Positions 38,509-48,565 of a stretch of DNA of 64,000 bases are shown here, piece by piece. This stretch comes from Ruminococcus flavefaciens. Its GTDB lineage: Bacteria; Bacteroidota; Bacteroidia; Bacteroidales; P3. The notes below the pieces were generated by a model, which saw only the letters and a list, made by a program, of their open reading frames with translations, searched no databases and was not told the origin of the DNA. The stretch lies in contig JAMPAI010000004.1 of NCBI GenBank assembly GCA_023667315.1, positions 145,818 through 209,817 of the forward strand. Reading direction: 5' to 3'. The position numbers and the translations under genes are program-made. The first letter of the stretch is position 1, and each line of letters begins with the position of its first letter.

Positions 38509-41013
38509 ATGTTCAAGATTTCATGGGATAATAAGACCGGAGGTGTGGCGTTATCAAACAAGATTATGCCAGATTCACTAGGCGTTTCCCCGCGTCCTGT
38601 ATTCTTTGAGGAGTTGGATTTATTGGGATTGAATAAGAAAGGGTATAAGTATCCACATTGTCAAGAACCCCTTATGTGGGCTTGTAATAAGCAATATTTC
38701 TACAGGGGCGAACTGATGTTTGAGGCTAAGGGTGCCAATGTGTATGATTCCGCTCAAATAGTGTTTCAAGAAGGGAAGCAAAAGGCATCATTAAAACCTG
38801 TGGACGTGAAAAGTATGCTGGCTCGTTGCAGGGATGAGATGTTCTTGTTAGAAACAGAAGCAATAGAGTTTATTCGCGATATCTATCTGCAATATGTTGA
38901 TGCAGCTAAAAAGGTAGCGGCTATTAAGTCCAATCAGTTAGATTTTGAAGTATTGGCGCAAAAGGTTGCGAAAGTAGCCAAAAAGAAAATGGCCATTGTG
39001 AAGCAAGACTGTGATAGTTTTGATATTATGCCATTGGAAACGGCGAAAGAACAGGGAAAGCGTACCTATGCTACGACGAAAATCGATGTTTTTCTTGCTT
39101 CATTTTCAGGCGGCAAGGATAGCCAAGTGGTGCTTGACCTTTGCACGCGCGCGATTCCTCCACAGGCTTTTGAAGTGATCTATAGTGATACCGGCTATGA
39201 ACTTCCTTCTTCGTTGGAACTATATGAAGAAGTAAGAAAGCATTACCAAAAGCTTTATCCGGAACTTTCGTTCCGCATAGCAAGAAACCATGAGAATGTG
39301 CTGAATTATTGGGATAAGATTGGAACTCCTAGCGATACACATCGTTGGTGCTGTTCCGTGATGAAGACGGCTCCACTCTATAGAATGTTAAAGGTTAATG
39401 GTGGCAATAAACAGGCGAGAGTTTTGGCTTTTGAAGGGACAAGGGGCGAGGAAAGTAGTCGTCGCTTTGGTTATGAACGAATAGGAAAAGGCGTAAAACA
39501 TTCGAATGTCATAAACGCTAGACCTATCCACTATTGGAATACAACAGAGGTCTTTCTCTATTTGCTTAAATACAATATCCCTTTCAATCAGGTTTATCGA
39601 ATAGGAAAGCCAAGAGTTGGATGTCTGATTTGCCCATTTTCGTCTGAGTGGGATGATATGATTGTTAATACGATTTATCCTAAACAACTTAATCCCTTCT
39701 TAAAAAGAATTGAGGATTGGGCTAAATCTCGCGACATTCCAAACATGGAGGAGTATATCAAAAATCATAAGTGGAAGATTCGGGCAAGCGGTAAAAACAT
39801 GGATATAGTCAAAAGTGTTTCTTTTGTTCAAGATAAGATGCAGCTAAAGGGTAAATCCTCCAATGCTTCTTACCCCATCGAAACATGGTTTCCCGTACTT
39901 GGTGCTTGTGTGATAGATAAAAAGAGTAAAAAAACATACAAAGGTGAATTAAACATCAAAAACAATATATATCCGTTTGAAATAGAGGAAAAGGACAAGA
40001 ATCTTTGCGAATTTACCATTAATGGCATCGCAGATCCGATCTTAATAGGACTGTTGAAAAGAACTATTTATAAGTCGGTCTATTGCATACAATGCGAAGC
40101 CTGTGAAGTGGAATGCCCTACAGGGGCTTTAAGTGTCTATCCTAGGATAGACATCGATTCCGCAAAGTGTATTCATTGCCACAAGTGCCTTGATTTTCAC
40201 ACACGGGGATGTATCGTTGCAGACTCATTAAGCATGTCAGAAAATTCTAATCTCAAATTGGCCAACATTAGTGGCTATGGCACATTCGGCCTCCGTGACG
40301 AATGGCTGTCAGAGTTATTTTCAACCAAAGAGGAGTTTTGGGGGAACAATTCCTTGGGGAAAAAGCAAATACCTTCATTTAAAGCATGGTTGAGAGACGC
40401 TGGAATAATAGATCCAAAAGGAAATTTTACAAAATTGGGAAATTTCCTGGCCAGTGTGTACATAGATGTTCCTGTCTTGGTCTATGAAATAATTTGGATT
40501 AACCTTGCCTATGATTCAACATTGCTAAAGTGGTTCATTGAAAATGTTGAAAACGGTGCAACTTATTCAAAACAAACACTTCAAGCTGTCTATGAATCTC
40601 AATATCATGAGGGGTTTACTACGTTTGAATATGCACTGGGCGCCTTATTTAATTTCTTCGCCACAACACCAATCGGAATAGAATTTAATCAGCAAGTTGA
40701 AAGCGGGAAAAACGAATATAAAAGAGAGGCCTATCAAGACCTATCACGGATAGCCGTAGCCTATTCGTTGTACAAATACGGAGAAGAAAATGGAATTAAG
40801 ACTTTTAGAGTGAATGATCTTTATCGGCCTGAATGCAAGGGGGGTGTATATCGAGAATTTGGTATTGGCAAATCGCAGTTGGAAAAGCAATTGCGCTCGT
40901 TGAATTCAGAGAGCAATCCAGTTCTCACGGCTGAATTAAATATGGGATTAGACCATATTTCATTGCGCGATGACTTGAACGCAGAAAAAGCGTTGGAAAT
41001 ATTGTTAAATTAG
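38509..41013 (+). CDS. brxP: BrxP: PAPS-reductase-family protein of a BREX type 4 system
   Basis: An 834-residue protein and first gene of the BREX operon. Residues about 190-440 form a PP-loop ATP pyrophosphatase/PAPS reductase domain with SGGKDS (200-205). C281, C282, C372 and C375 are placed like the cluster cysteines of DndC-type proteins. A ferredoxin-like insert follows (C526/C529/C532/C536 and C554/C557/C560/C568). The last 240 residues resemble the DUF4007 domain. In BREX type 4 a gene of this family replaces the PglX methylase. By analogy with DndC it could move sulfur to DNA (inference). Residues 1-180 contain C51 and C59 and match nothing I know. Confidence 0.88.
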   Translation: MFKISWDNKTGGVALSNKIMPDSLGVSPRPVFFEELDLLGLNKKGYKYPHCQEPLMWACNKQYFYRGELMFEAKGANVYDSAQIVFQEGKQKASLKPVDVKSMLARCRDEMFLLETEAIEFIRDIYLQYVDAAKKVAAIKSNQLDFEVLAQKVAKVAKKKMAIVKQDCDSFDIMPLETAKEQGKRTYATTKIDVFLASFSGGKDSQVVLDLCTRAIPPQAFEVIYSDTGYELPSSLELYEEVRKHYQKLYPELSFRIARNHENVLNYWDKIGTPSDTHRWCCSVMKTAPLYRMLKVNGGNKQARVLAFEGTRGEESSRRFGYERIGKGVKHSNVINARPIHYWNTTEVFLYLLKYNIPFNQVYRIGKPRVGCLICPFSSEWDDMIVNTIYPKQLNPFLKRIEDWAKSRDIPNMEEYIKNHKWKIRASGKNMDIVKSVSFVQDKMQLKGKSSNASYPIETWFPVLGACVIDKKSKKTYKGELNIKNNIYPFEIEEKDKNLCEFTINGIADPILIGLLKRTIYKSVYCIQCEACEVECPTGALSVYPRIDIDSAKCIHCHKCLDFHTRGCIVADSLSMSENSNLKLANISGYGTFGLRDEWLSELFSTKEEFWGNNSLGKKQIPSFKAWLRDAGIIDPKGNFTKLGNFLASVYIDVPVLVYEIIWINLAYDSTLLKWFIENVENGATYSKQTLQAVYESQYHEGFTTFEYALGALFNFFATTPIGIEFNQQVESGKNEYKREAYQDLSRIAVAYSLYKYGEENGIKTFRVNDLYRPECKGGVYREFGIGKSQLEKQLRSLNSESNPVLTAELNMGLDHISLRDDLNAEKALEILLN

Positions 41014-41032
41014 CTAAGAATACTTGACAACC

Positions 41033-44000
41033 ATGGCTGAAAAATATTCAGATATAATTACTATTCGTGGTGGTAAAATCGCCTACAATATACAAGACGA
41101 GGAGCAAGAGGCCTGGAAGGATTTTATTGCCAACGATCAGTTTAATGGCATCCTAAAGACTGTCATCAAGTCAGTCAGTGCAAAAAATATAGATGACCAT
41201 AAATCTTTCTGGATTGAGGGTACATATGGTACGGGAAAAAGCCATGCCGGAGCCGTTATAAAACACCTTCTCTGCGATGAGATTGCCCAAATCAAGGATT
41301 ATGTGGAGGAAGAATATAAGGATGAGCGATTTAAGGAATTAAAGAGTCAGATTTGGGGATTGCGAGAAAAGGATAAGAAACGCCTATTCCCTGTGATGCT
41401 TTATGGACAAGCCAATATTGCACGAAAAGAAGACCTCTCCCTGCAATTGCAGCGAGCAATTAGTGATGCATTGCGAAAAGCGGGAATACATATTACGGTC
41501 AAAACAGACTTTGAAAATCTCTGTGACCATATCGACGCTCAACCGGAAATGTGGAATCTTTTGATAATGAAAAGTCCGCAATTGAAGTCGGTGGCTCCAA
41601 CCGTGGAGAAATTAAAAAGCAAACTTCTGCAGAATGAGTTGGGAACCTATGGTAAAGTAATGGATGCGCAACGAAATGCCGGAATTGATGTGCGCATGGA
41701 AAGTTCACGCCTGAAGGATTGGTTCTTCGAGGTACAAGACGAATTGGCCAGATCCAAGGATAAATACGGCTATGATGGCTTGCTGGTTATCTGGGACGAG
41801 TTCACTGAAGTTATGACTTCGGAATTGGGCGCCAGCCTTTTGGTTAGCCTTCAAGAGATAGATGAAAATGTGATGAATTTGAAAAACAATTCTTATTTCT
41901 TATATATCTCTCATCCTTCAGCCCTGAACACTCTCTCTGCAGAAGAAAGAGACAAAACAAAGGGGCGTTACCACTATATGCGTTACCAAATGGAGTCCAT
42001 TTCGGCTTTTAAGATTATGAGCCGGAAATTTAAATTAGTGAATGGTGCTTCGGAAGAAGATCAGTTAAATTTGGCCAGTCAATTTTATAAGAAAAGTTCC
42101 AATTTGTTAGACATATATTCGTCGGCATCAGCGAATCCTGAGGAAACCAAACAGGATTTGAAAAAACTTTTTCCATTGCACCCCAGCACAGCTAATTTGG
42201 CGACCTACTATGCGAGAGAAGTAGGGTCGTCAAGCCGAAGTGTTTTTGAATTCATTGGAAGCAATGATGCAGTAAGGGCGTTTTTGGATGATGAAAATCA
42301 TTTCCTGAACAGGGATACTATTACAGCAGAATATCTTTGGGATTATGTACAGGAAATTTTTAATGCCAACGTTCAGCGCTATGGTGTGGTTACGGAAAGA
42401 TATAACTCCCGCCATTTAGAGGTAGAACATCAAGGGGACGCTTATTTGGCCGTATTTAAAAGTGTACTCCTCTTGAATGCATTGAATAATATTGCTCATA
42501 CTGAAACGGTTACTCCCAGCGGCAACAACATTGGCAATTTATACGCTGGGACGAGCTTGGAGCCGATGCTGGAAGATATTCTAAAATATTTTGACGAGAA
42601 AGGAATTATACAATGTTTGCCGAGTGATGAGGGGGGATTATATGAAATTCGCTTTTCGGCACTTCCGGCTAAAGATATAGAAGAGAAGAAAGAAGAATTA
42701 AGGCGCACGGCTTTCAAGTATGCGGAACAATTGCTTAATTTTAACGATACAGCCAATAGGGAAATAGGAAAGTGGATTACCAACATTTCAAGACCTTTCC
42801 AGTTTAAGATGCTTTCGGCACACGACAGCGAACACTTGTTGTTGAACAAGATTGAAAATTATAGTAAGTCCGCAAAACCCTATGAAGTTTTTATAGCTAT
42901 GTTGTTTGGCAAGTCGGGTGCAGAGATTGGCGGCTTAAAAGAATTGGTGGAGAAGGCGGTAGAGGACGAACGCTTTGCCAACATTGTTTTTGTGGTGTAT
43001 GATACACCGTTGGGAGAAAAATCGTATGAACGTTTTATTGAGTTTATGGCAAATGCTGATTGTGCCAGTAAGTATAATCAGCCAGAGCAACAAAGGGCTC
43101 ACACCGAGAGTGCTTCGGCTATTATAAAGGAATGGCTCGGTAAAATTAGGCAGGGGCTTTTCCAATATTATAGAAAAGAACTCTCACGAACGGCGGCGTG
43201 TGTCAAGATGGCCAGTACTTTCAATGAAATTATCGTACCGAATATTTTCGGATATGGCCCTGAATCTTTGGAAAATTTAAGGAAAGTTCCAAAAACTTTC
43301 TGGGAAAAGAAATCAAGCAAGACCATTGTAGATAATGTTCTTTCGTTTGACACCAAACCCGAAATTATTGAGAGATGTACCGGTCCCATGAATCCGTTTA
43401 AAATCATTCTGCAAGACGGGTTGAATGAAAATTTAGAATGGATGGATGATGCAGATAAAAACCATCCACTCTATTTGATTGAGGCTTTTATTGACAAAAA
43501 GTTTAAGCATACAACCAAAAGTGAGCCATTTAACATGGGTGATCGTTTAAAGGAATTGACATATCCTCCATTTGGGCTGTATCAATCTTATGCCGGCATG
43601 GGGATGGTGGCTTTTGCTATGCGCAAGTGGGTGAAACAGATTTTCGATCTTAATGGTAAACCTCGGGATGTGCAATCTTTGGTGGAAGATGTGGTGGAAA
43701 TGTTCAAAGCTTGGGAAAATGATCGGGAAAGCAACAAACTTAATTTTAGGTTTGAAACTAAGGAAAGTCGCAGTCTGTGCGAAAGCTTCATCAAGCTATT
43801 TAATTTGGGAGACTTGAAAGATTACAGCGATGTATCAAGTCTTACAGATGCCCGTACTGCGATTAAATATGGCTATTTGAAAGAGAAAGGGTTCCCTCTT
43901 TGGTCCTTAAAGTATGTGAAGACGGGCATGAAACCCGGCATGCAAGATTTGATTGATAATATTCTGAAAATACTGGCAACAGATAATACTCGTGATCCGA

Positions 44001-44557
44001 ATCTATTAAAAGATACTTCGGAGGGTATTACTGTTTATAGGTTTGATTTTAAAAACCTTCTCAATGCCAGTACTTCGTTTTCCGATGGATTTTTGAACTT
44101 TATGTTGGCGCAGGATGGTTTAAATTTCAAAGAGGATGAATTTGACGAAGCACTCGAGTATCTAATACAGCATTTACAAAACGACAGAGGACTCTGGAGT
44201 GAAGAAGAAGTATTGCAAGAATTGAATAAGTGGAGGTCCGTCAAGTCGCAGGCTAAAGCACGAGAACTTTATCTGAAAATTATCTCAACTGCCAAACGGG
44301 AAGACGAGATAAGTGAATATTTGGAAAATGATGATCCCCATGTTCGCGCGGCGGCAGCTGAAAAAATAGAAGTACTTAGAAAGACTTCTTCAGCTACGAC
44401 GGCCAGCAAGGGATTTGTTCAGAAAAAGAAGAAAGCCTTAGGAAGAGTGGATAAGATTACTAAGGTTGCTGAAGCCAGAAGATTGTTAAAGCTGATTTGT
44501 GAAAGTGAAGTTGTGAATGAGGGCGTCTTAGATCTAATAAATGATTACGATGCGTAA
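41033..44557 (+). CDS. brxC: BrxC: large P-loop ATPase of the BREX system
   Basis: A 1174-residue AAA-like ATPase, the conserved BREX component BrxC (formerly DUF499/PglY-related). Walker A is GTYGTGKS (63-70), with a Walker B-like strand LLVIWDEF (D255, E256). The long C-terminal part is helical with charged segments and ends in a Lys-rich stretch (KGFVQKKKKALGR). The ATG at 41033, 20 bp after brxP, is chosen over a TTG at 41024. Its 3' end overlaps the start of pglZ. The role in other BREX types is within the modification/defence complex; the exact action is not settled. Confidence 0.9.
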   Translation: MAEKYSDIITIRGGKIAYNIQDEEQEAWKDFIANDQFNGILKTVIKSVSAKNIDDHKSFWIEGTYGTGKSHAGAVIKHLLCDEIAQIKDYVEEEYKDERFKELKSQIWGLREKDKKRLFPVMLYGQANIARKEDLSLQLQRAISDALRKAGIHITVKTDFENLCDHIDAQPEMWNLLIMKSPQLKSVAPTVEKLKSKLLQNELGTYGKVMDAQRNAGIDVRMESSRLKDWFFEVQDELARSKDKYGYDGLLVIWDEFTEVMTSELGASLLVSLQEIDENVMNLKNNSYFLYISHPSALNTLSAEERDKTKGRYHYMRYQMESISAFKIMSRKFKLVNGASEEDQLNLASQFYKKSSNLLDIYSSASANPEETKQDLKKLFPLHPSTANLATYYAREVGSSSRSVFEFIGSNDAVRAFLDDENHFLNRDTITAEYLWDYVQEIFNANVQRYGVVTERYNSRHLEVEHQGDAYLAVFKSVLLLNALNNIAHTETVTPSGNNIGNLYAGTSLEPMLEDILKYFDEKGIIQCLPSDEGGLYEIRFSALPAKDIEEKKEELRRTAFKYAEQLLNFNDTANREIGKWITNISRPFQFKMLSAHDSEHLLLNKIENYSKSAKPYEVFIAMLFGKSGAEIGGLKELVEKAVEDERFANIVFVVYDTPLGEKSYERFIEFMANADCASKYNQPEQQRAHTESASAIIKEWLGKIRQGLFQYYRKELSRTAACVKMASTFNEIIVPNIFGYGPESLENLRKVPKTFWEKKSSKTIVDNVLSFDTKPEIIERCTGPMNPFKIILQDGLNENLEWMDDADKNHPLYLIEAFIDKKFKHTTKSEPFNMGDRLKELTYPPFGLYQSYAGMGMVAFAMRKWVKQIFDLNGKPRDVQSLVEDVVEMFKAWENDRESNKLNFRFETKESRSLCESFIKLFNLGDLKDYSDVSSLTDARTAIKYGYLKEKGFPLWSLKYVKTGMKPGMQDLIDNILKILATDNTRDPNLLKDTSEGITVYRFDFKNLLNASTSFSDGFLNFMLAQDGLNFKEDEFDEALEYLIQHLQNDRGLWSEEEVLQELNKWRSVKSQAKARELYLKIISTAKREDEISEYLENDDPHVRAAAAEKIEVLRKTSSATTASKGFVQKKKKALGRVDKITKVAEARRLLKLICESEVVNEGVLDLINDYDA

Positions 44558-46961
44558 GGATTTTCTTTCGTCTGAAGACTTATGGAGTTGTTTAACTATA
44601 GACGCGACAACAACTGATGCACGGGCAGCCTCGGCAAACCGCTTTCCCGTACGCTTCGTTTTGTTTGATACTTTTGGTGATTCTGCTGAATTTGTAGACA
44701 GACTTCAAAACAAATTGAAGTGTACCGTAAAAAGTGTAAGTGACTGGATTGATTCCGACTATCCTGACACCATTATTACACATAGTGAATTGTCGGATAG
44801 GATAAAATTTTTTGCCGCAGAACACGATGAAAGCGTCATCTTGACCCCCTTTTCAGAATTGGCCCGTTTTTATGACAATGTCAGCAAAGAAGAGTTTAAT
44901 TCACTTATTGCCACAATAAAAGGGATTGAAAACGGAAGAGCGGCGTCAGGGCACAATCGGCGTATTTACATCCCTATTGTCGGGTTAGAAGGAAAGATGG
45001 CTAGATTTGATAATGATTCGCAATCTACCATTTGGCATCTTAAAAGTGAGGAGGAAAAAGGCGATTACAAATTGATTTTGACTAATGGCGATACTTTTGG
45101 AGTAAAGGATTTGTCTGAGTACACTTTGGTGAATACTGTTTATGATTGGTTGGAGATTTGGAAAAAGCAGCCGGACAATAAATCCATCATTCTTACATCT
45201 CCAGCACTTTTTGCCAATGAAGAATACGCACGACCCGATAATGCTTTTATGATTTATCCCTGCCATAATGCTTATGAATTTTTAACGCGGGGATTGTCCT
45301 TAGATTTCGGCTCTATTGTGTATCGGGAAAGCGATGAGGAGAACTGGAAACGATTGGGCGCAGAGATTGATGCAAATAACTTTTCGTTCGAGAAGTTTTT
45401 TAATTCTTATTTTCATATTGATAACCTCGCCGATTATGGTGTTTTTTTAAAGGCCTGGTTCGATTGTGAGGGAGATAATTTTAAACGGTGGTTGCTTGCT
45501 TCTTATTATGACAGCAAATTTTGTCAACAAGGTTATGTTTGCCTGGCCTTACAGGAAACAAAAAGCCTCAATACTATTGATTTCTTTACGGCTATTCTTT
45601 CTGTCATTTTTGAATCTTCGGATTCGGAGAAATATATAGAGGAAAGGGCTATTTGTTTGGAAGAAGCAGCCAAAAGAGGAGTCAAAATTGGAGATGACGC
45701 CAGGGCTGATTTGAAATCGGATTTAGAGGTTATGGCCCAAATAAAGGATTATCAAACGGCTATCCGCTACTTTTCCCCACTCACGAAAGAGGAAAAAGAA
45801 TTGGCTTTGGAATGGTTGTCAAAAGGTTATATTTGTAAGGACGATATAAAATCGTTCTTACCATCTCTATACGATTACTTGGAAAGAAGTAATATGAATA
45901 CGACACATGGATTGTGTACGGAACTACTTTGGTTGAATGGCTATTTTGACGCATATAAAATGGCTAAGTGTAGAAATCAATATGCTGCGAATGTTGAATC
46001 CATCGTAAGGGAGAAAAATGCCACGGAACAGAGTTTTAAAAGTTGGTATGGAGAATTACGGAATACGAAAACACATCTCTACGATAGACAGGATATTGAT
46101 GTCTATTATTGGATTGATGGCTTGGGTGTTGATTGGATTCCTTACATCATTGCCAGATTGGAGAAGGTGGAAGGTGTTTATTTGAATGAAGTTCTAGTGG
46201 CTTGTGCCGCTTATCCATCCAAGACGGATAACAACAAAAAATCGCTGGTAGAGTTGGCAAAGGGTGAACTTAAAAAATATGGAGATTTGGATGAATTTGC
46301 ACACAGCAATAAATCATATCCTCACTATATTTTGGATGAATTGGATCTTGTAGACAAGGCCATAGAGAAGATTACATCAGAATGCCATGGAAAGAAGGTT
46401 GCCATTGTATCAGATCATGGGATTACCTATTTATCGCAATATTGTGATGGTCTCAATATGGTCGGAGTTAATTCGGATCATGGGGGCAGAGTGGCAGAAA
46501 GGAAAGACGGCAGAAAGATTTCGGGAGACAATTATGTAGTGTGCGAGGACGAGAAGACATTTTGCGCCCTGCGGCATGCTTCACTTTGCGCAAAAATACA
46601 TGAGGGATTGGGAGCCCATGGCGGATGTACCCCGGAGGAAGTATTAGTGCCTATCTTCATTATTTCGCCTAATAAACAGGATGTACATTGGACAGCTAAA
46701 TTGCTGACAGGAGATTTGACTCCGAAGAATTCTGTTGTGCGATATGAAATTAAAGGCCTTTTGTCTTCGGTTTCTGCTAGTGTTCTCTATAATGGCAAGA
46801 GTTATGGACTACAGTCTATTGCTGAAAATGAATTTGAGAGTGAACCTTTGAGCCTGGATGCTTCGATATTGGAAGTAAAGTTGGTAATTGATGGTATAGA
46901 AAAGGTCGATAAGATCAAGGTAAACATGGGGGCTACAGAAGTTGATTTGTTTGACTTTTAA
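44541..46961 (+). CDS. pglZ: PglZ: alkaline-phosphatase-superfamily BREX protein
   Basis: An 806-residue protein with the PglZ domain in its C-terminal half: YYWIDGLGVDWIP (D526), VSDHG (D625-H626-G627) and a late HGGCTPEEVLVPI segment are the metal-binding motifs of the alkaline phosphatase fold. The N-terminal half is unassigned and carries the TTDARAASANRFP segment often seen at the start of PglZ proteins. The start (44541, or 44550) overlaps the brxC stop by 17 or 8 bp, so translation is probably coupled. Confidence 0.92.
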   Translation: MITMRKDFLSSEDLWSCLTIDATTTDARAASANRFPVRFVLFDTFGDSAEFVDRLQNKLKCTVKSVSDWIDSDYPDTIITHSELSDRIKFFAAEHDESVILTPFSELARFYDNVSKEEFNSLIATIKGIENGRAASGHNRRIYIPIVGLEGKMARFDNDSQSTIWHLKSEEEKGDYKLILTNGDTFGVKDLSEYTLVNTVYDWLEIWKKQPDNKSIILTSPALFANEEYARPDNAFMIYPCHNAYEFLTRGLSLDFGSIVYRESDEENWKRLGAEIDANNFSFEKFFNSYFHIDNLADYGVFLKAWFDCEGDNFKRWLLASYYDSKFCQQGYVCLALQETKSLNTIDFFTAILSVIFESSDSEKYIEERAICLEEAAKRGVKIGDDARADLKSDLEVMAQIKDYQTAIRYFSPLTKEEKELALEWLSKGYICKDDIKSFLPSLYDYLERSNMNTTHGLCTELLWLNGYFDAYKMAKCRNQYAANVESIVREKNATEQSFKSWYGELRNTKTHLYDRQDIDVYYWIDGLGVDWIPYIIARLEKVEGVYLNEVLVACAAYPSKTDNNKKSLVELAKGELKKYGDLDEFAHSNKSYPHYILDELDLVDKAIEKITSECHGKKVAIVSDHGITYLSQYCDGLNMVGVNSDHGGRVAERKDGRKISGDNYVVCEDEKTFCALRHASLCAKIHEGLGAHGGCTPEEVLVPIFIISPNKQDVHWTAKLLTGDLTPKNSVVRYEIKGLLSSVSASVLYNGKSYGLQSIAENEFESEPLSLDASILEVKLVIDGIEKVDKIKVNMGATEVDLFDF

Positions 46962-46971
46962 ATAAAGGAAA

Positions 46972-48405
46972 ATGGATAGTGCAGTGAGTGAAAAGATTCG
47001 GGAAAATTTCACGGCGATGGCCATTTATAAAGATTCGGCATCCACAAATAGTTTATTTGCAGGGCGTAATCTGCCGTCTTTTGTGAAGGATTTTGTGTTG
47101 CGGCGTTATATCAACGATACGGGAAAGCCGGATTCTGTGCAGTTGACAACCTTTCTGAATAATACTATTCCTCTCAAAGCGGAAATGGTGAAAGAACGTT
47201 TAAGTAATAACGAAGAATTGACGTTACTTACCCGATTCATCATTTATATAGATTTGGTGCGGGGAATTCGGCACTTCGGTATTCCTGATTTAGGTATCAA
47301 GCTCAGTGAGGGTCAAATCCCAGAATATGTATATTCTAAGCATAGGGGCACCTTGGTGGATGGAGAGAAATGGGGTATTATAAAAATTTGTGTGTTGCCG
47401 GATGAAGATGGGGCAAGAAATCACGTGGAAATGGTCGATTACAAACCATTTAAACCATATAGTTCCGTTGATTTGGATTTTTATAGAGAGGCTAGGAAAA
47501 ATTTTACAATAGAAGAATGGTTGGACTTTCTTCTATCCGCTATGGAATACGATGCACAAGGATTTGATGGTATTGCCTGCAAGTTAGAATTTCTGTCCCG
47601 GCTTTTAATTTTTATAGAACCCAGACTGAACGTGATAGAGTTGGCGCCAAAAGGAACAGGAAAATCTTATGTTTTTGGCAATTTGTCAAAATATGGATGG
47701 CTGGTAAGCGGAGGAAAAGTAACTCGAGCCAAGTTGTTTTATGATAAGCAGAAACAACAAAATGGCATCATTAAGAACCATGATTTTACCGCCTTTGATG
47801 AGATACAGACGATAGTTTTTCAAGAGCCATCAGAAATTCAGGCCGCACTGAAATCATATTTGGAAAGTGGTAAGACAACTATTGACAACAATGAATTTTC
47901 TTCGGAGTGTGGTTTGATTTTGATGGGGAACATTCCGTTAGGTGCGGATCGATTGCCACGGTCTAACAGATATTTTGATTCTTTGCCAGAGAATTTCAGG
48001 GAATCGGCATTATTGGATCGCTTTCATTGTTTTATTGAAGGCTGGAGGTTGCCACGTATCAACAAGAGTATGATTTTTAAGGGGTGGACGGTAAACGTGG
48101 AATATTTTTCAGAAATTCTTCATGCATTTCGAACGGAGAGTCATTATGGACAAATCTTTGATGAATTAGTTTCGTTTGAAAAGGATGCTGATATACGTGA
48201 TTTTACTGCAGTAAAACGTACGGCTACAGCGTATATGAAATTATTGTTTCCTCATTGGATATCTAAATTTGATGTAAACATTGACGATTTTGATAATTAC
48301 TGCTTGCAGCCGGCAATTGAACGTAGAGGAATAATTAAGGAACAGTGTCATAATATTGATCCTGAATTTAAAACCAAAATGCCGGAAATTAGCGTGAGAA
48401 GATAG
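46972..48405 (+). CDS. brxL: BrxL: short-form Lon-like ATPase of the BREX system
   Basis: A 477-residue BrxL. Walker A is APKGTGKS (225-232), Walker B AFDEIQ (D276, E277), sensor-1 asparagine N320 in LMGNIP, and an arginine-finger candidate R350 in LLDRFHCFIEGW. Type 1 BrxL proteins are about 670-680 residues and end in a Lon-protease-like domain; here the protein ends shortly after the ATPase part, so that domain is absent or reduced. This short form fits the type 4 branch. It is the last gene of the operon, 10 bp after pglZ, with no clear terminator behind it. Confidence 0.9.
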   Translation: MDSAVSEKIRENFTAMAIYKDSASTNSLFAGRNLPSFVKDFVLRRYINDTGKPDSVQLTTFLNNTIPLKAEMVKERLSNNEELTLLTRFIIYIDLVRGIRHFGIPDLGIKLSEGQIPEYVYSKHRGTLVDGEKWGIIKICVLPDEDGARNHVEMVDYKPFKPYSSVDLDFYREARKNFTIEEWLDFLLSAMEYDAQGFDGIACKLEFLSRLLIFIEPRLNVIELAPKGTGKSYVFGNLSKYGWLVSGGKVTRAKLFYDKQKQQNGIIKNHDFTAFDEIQTIVFQEPSEIQAALKSYLESGKTTIDNNEFSSECGLILMGNIPLGADRLPRSNRYFDSLPENFRESALLDRFHCFIEGWRLPRINKSMIFKGWTVNVEYFSEILHAFRTESHYGQIFDELVSFEKDADIRDFTAVKRTATAYMKLLFPHWISKFDVNIDDFDNYCLQPAIERRGIIKEQCHNIDPEFKTKMPEISVRR

Positions 48406-48565
48406 TTGTTCCACTATGGTTGCGGGCTGCAATGCGTTTCGGATATATCCTTTGGTGGATGAATTGAGGGCATTGATTCGGATCTATGGGTGTCGGTTGT
48501 AAGTGACAATTCTATTGTAATTTCAATGTAAAAACAATCTCTGTAACAAAAGCCTCAATGTATGT

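Noticed and set aside
38509-48405. Reading the operon as a Dnd or Ssp phosphorothioation system
   Set aside because: Only the PAPS-reductase-like protein resembles DndC/SspD; DndB, DndD, DndE or SspB/SspC are absent, while BrxC, PglZ and BrxL are all present.
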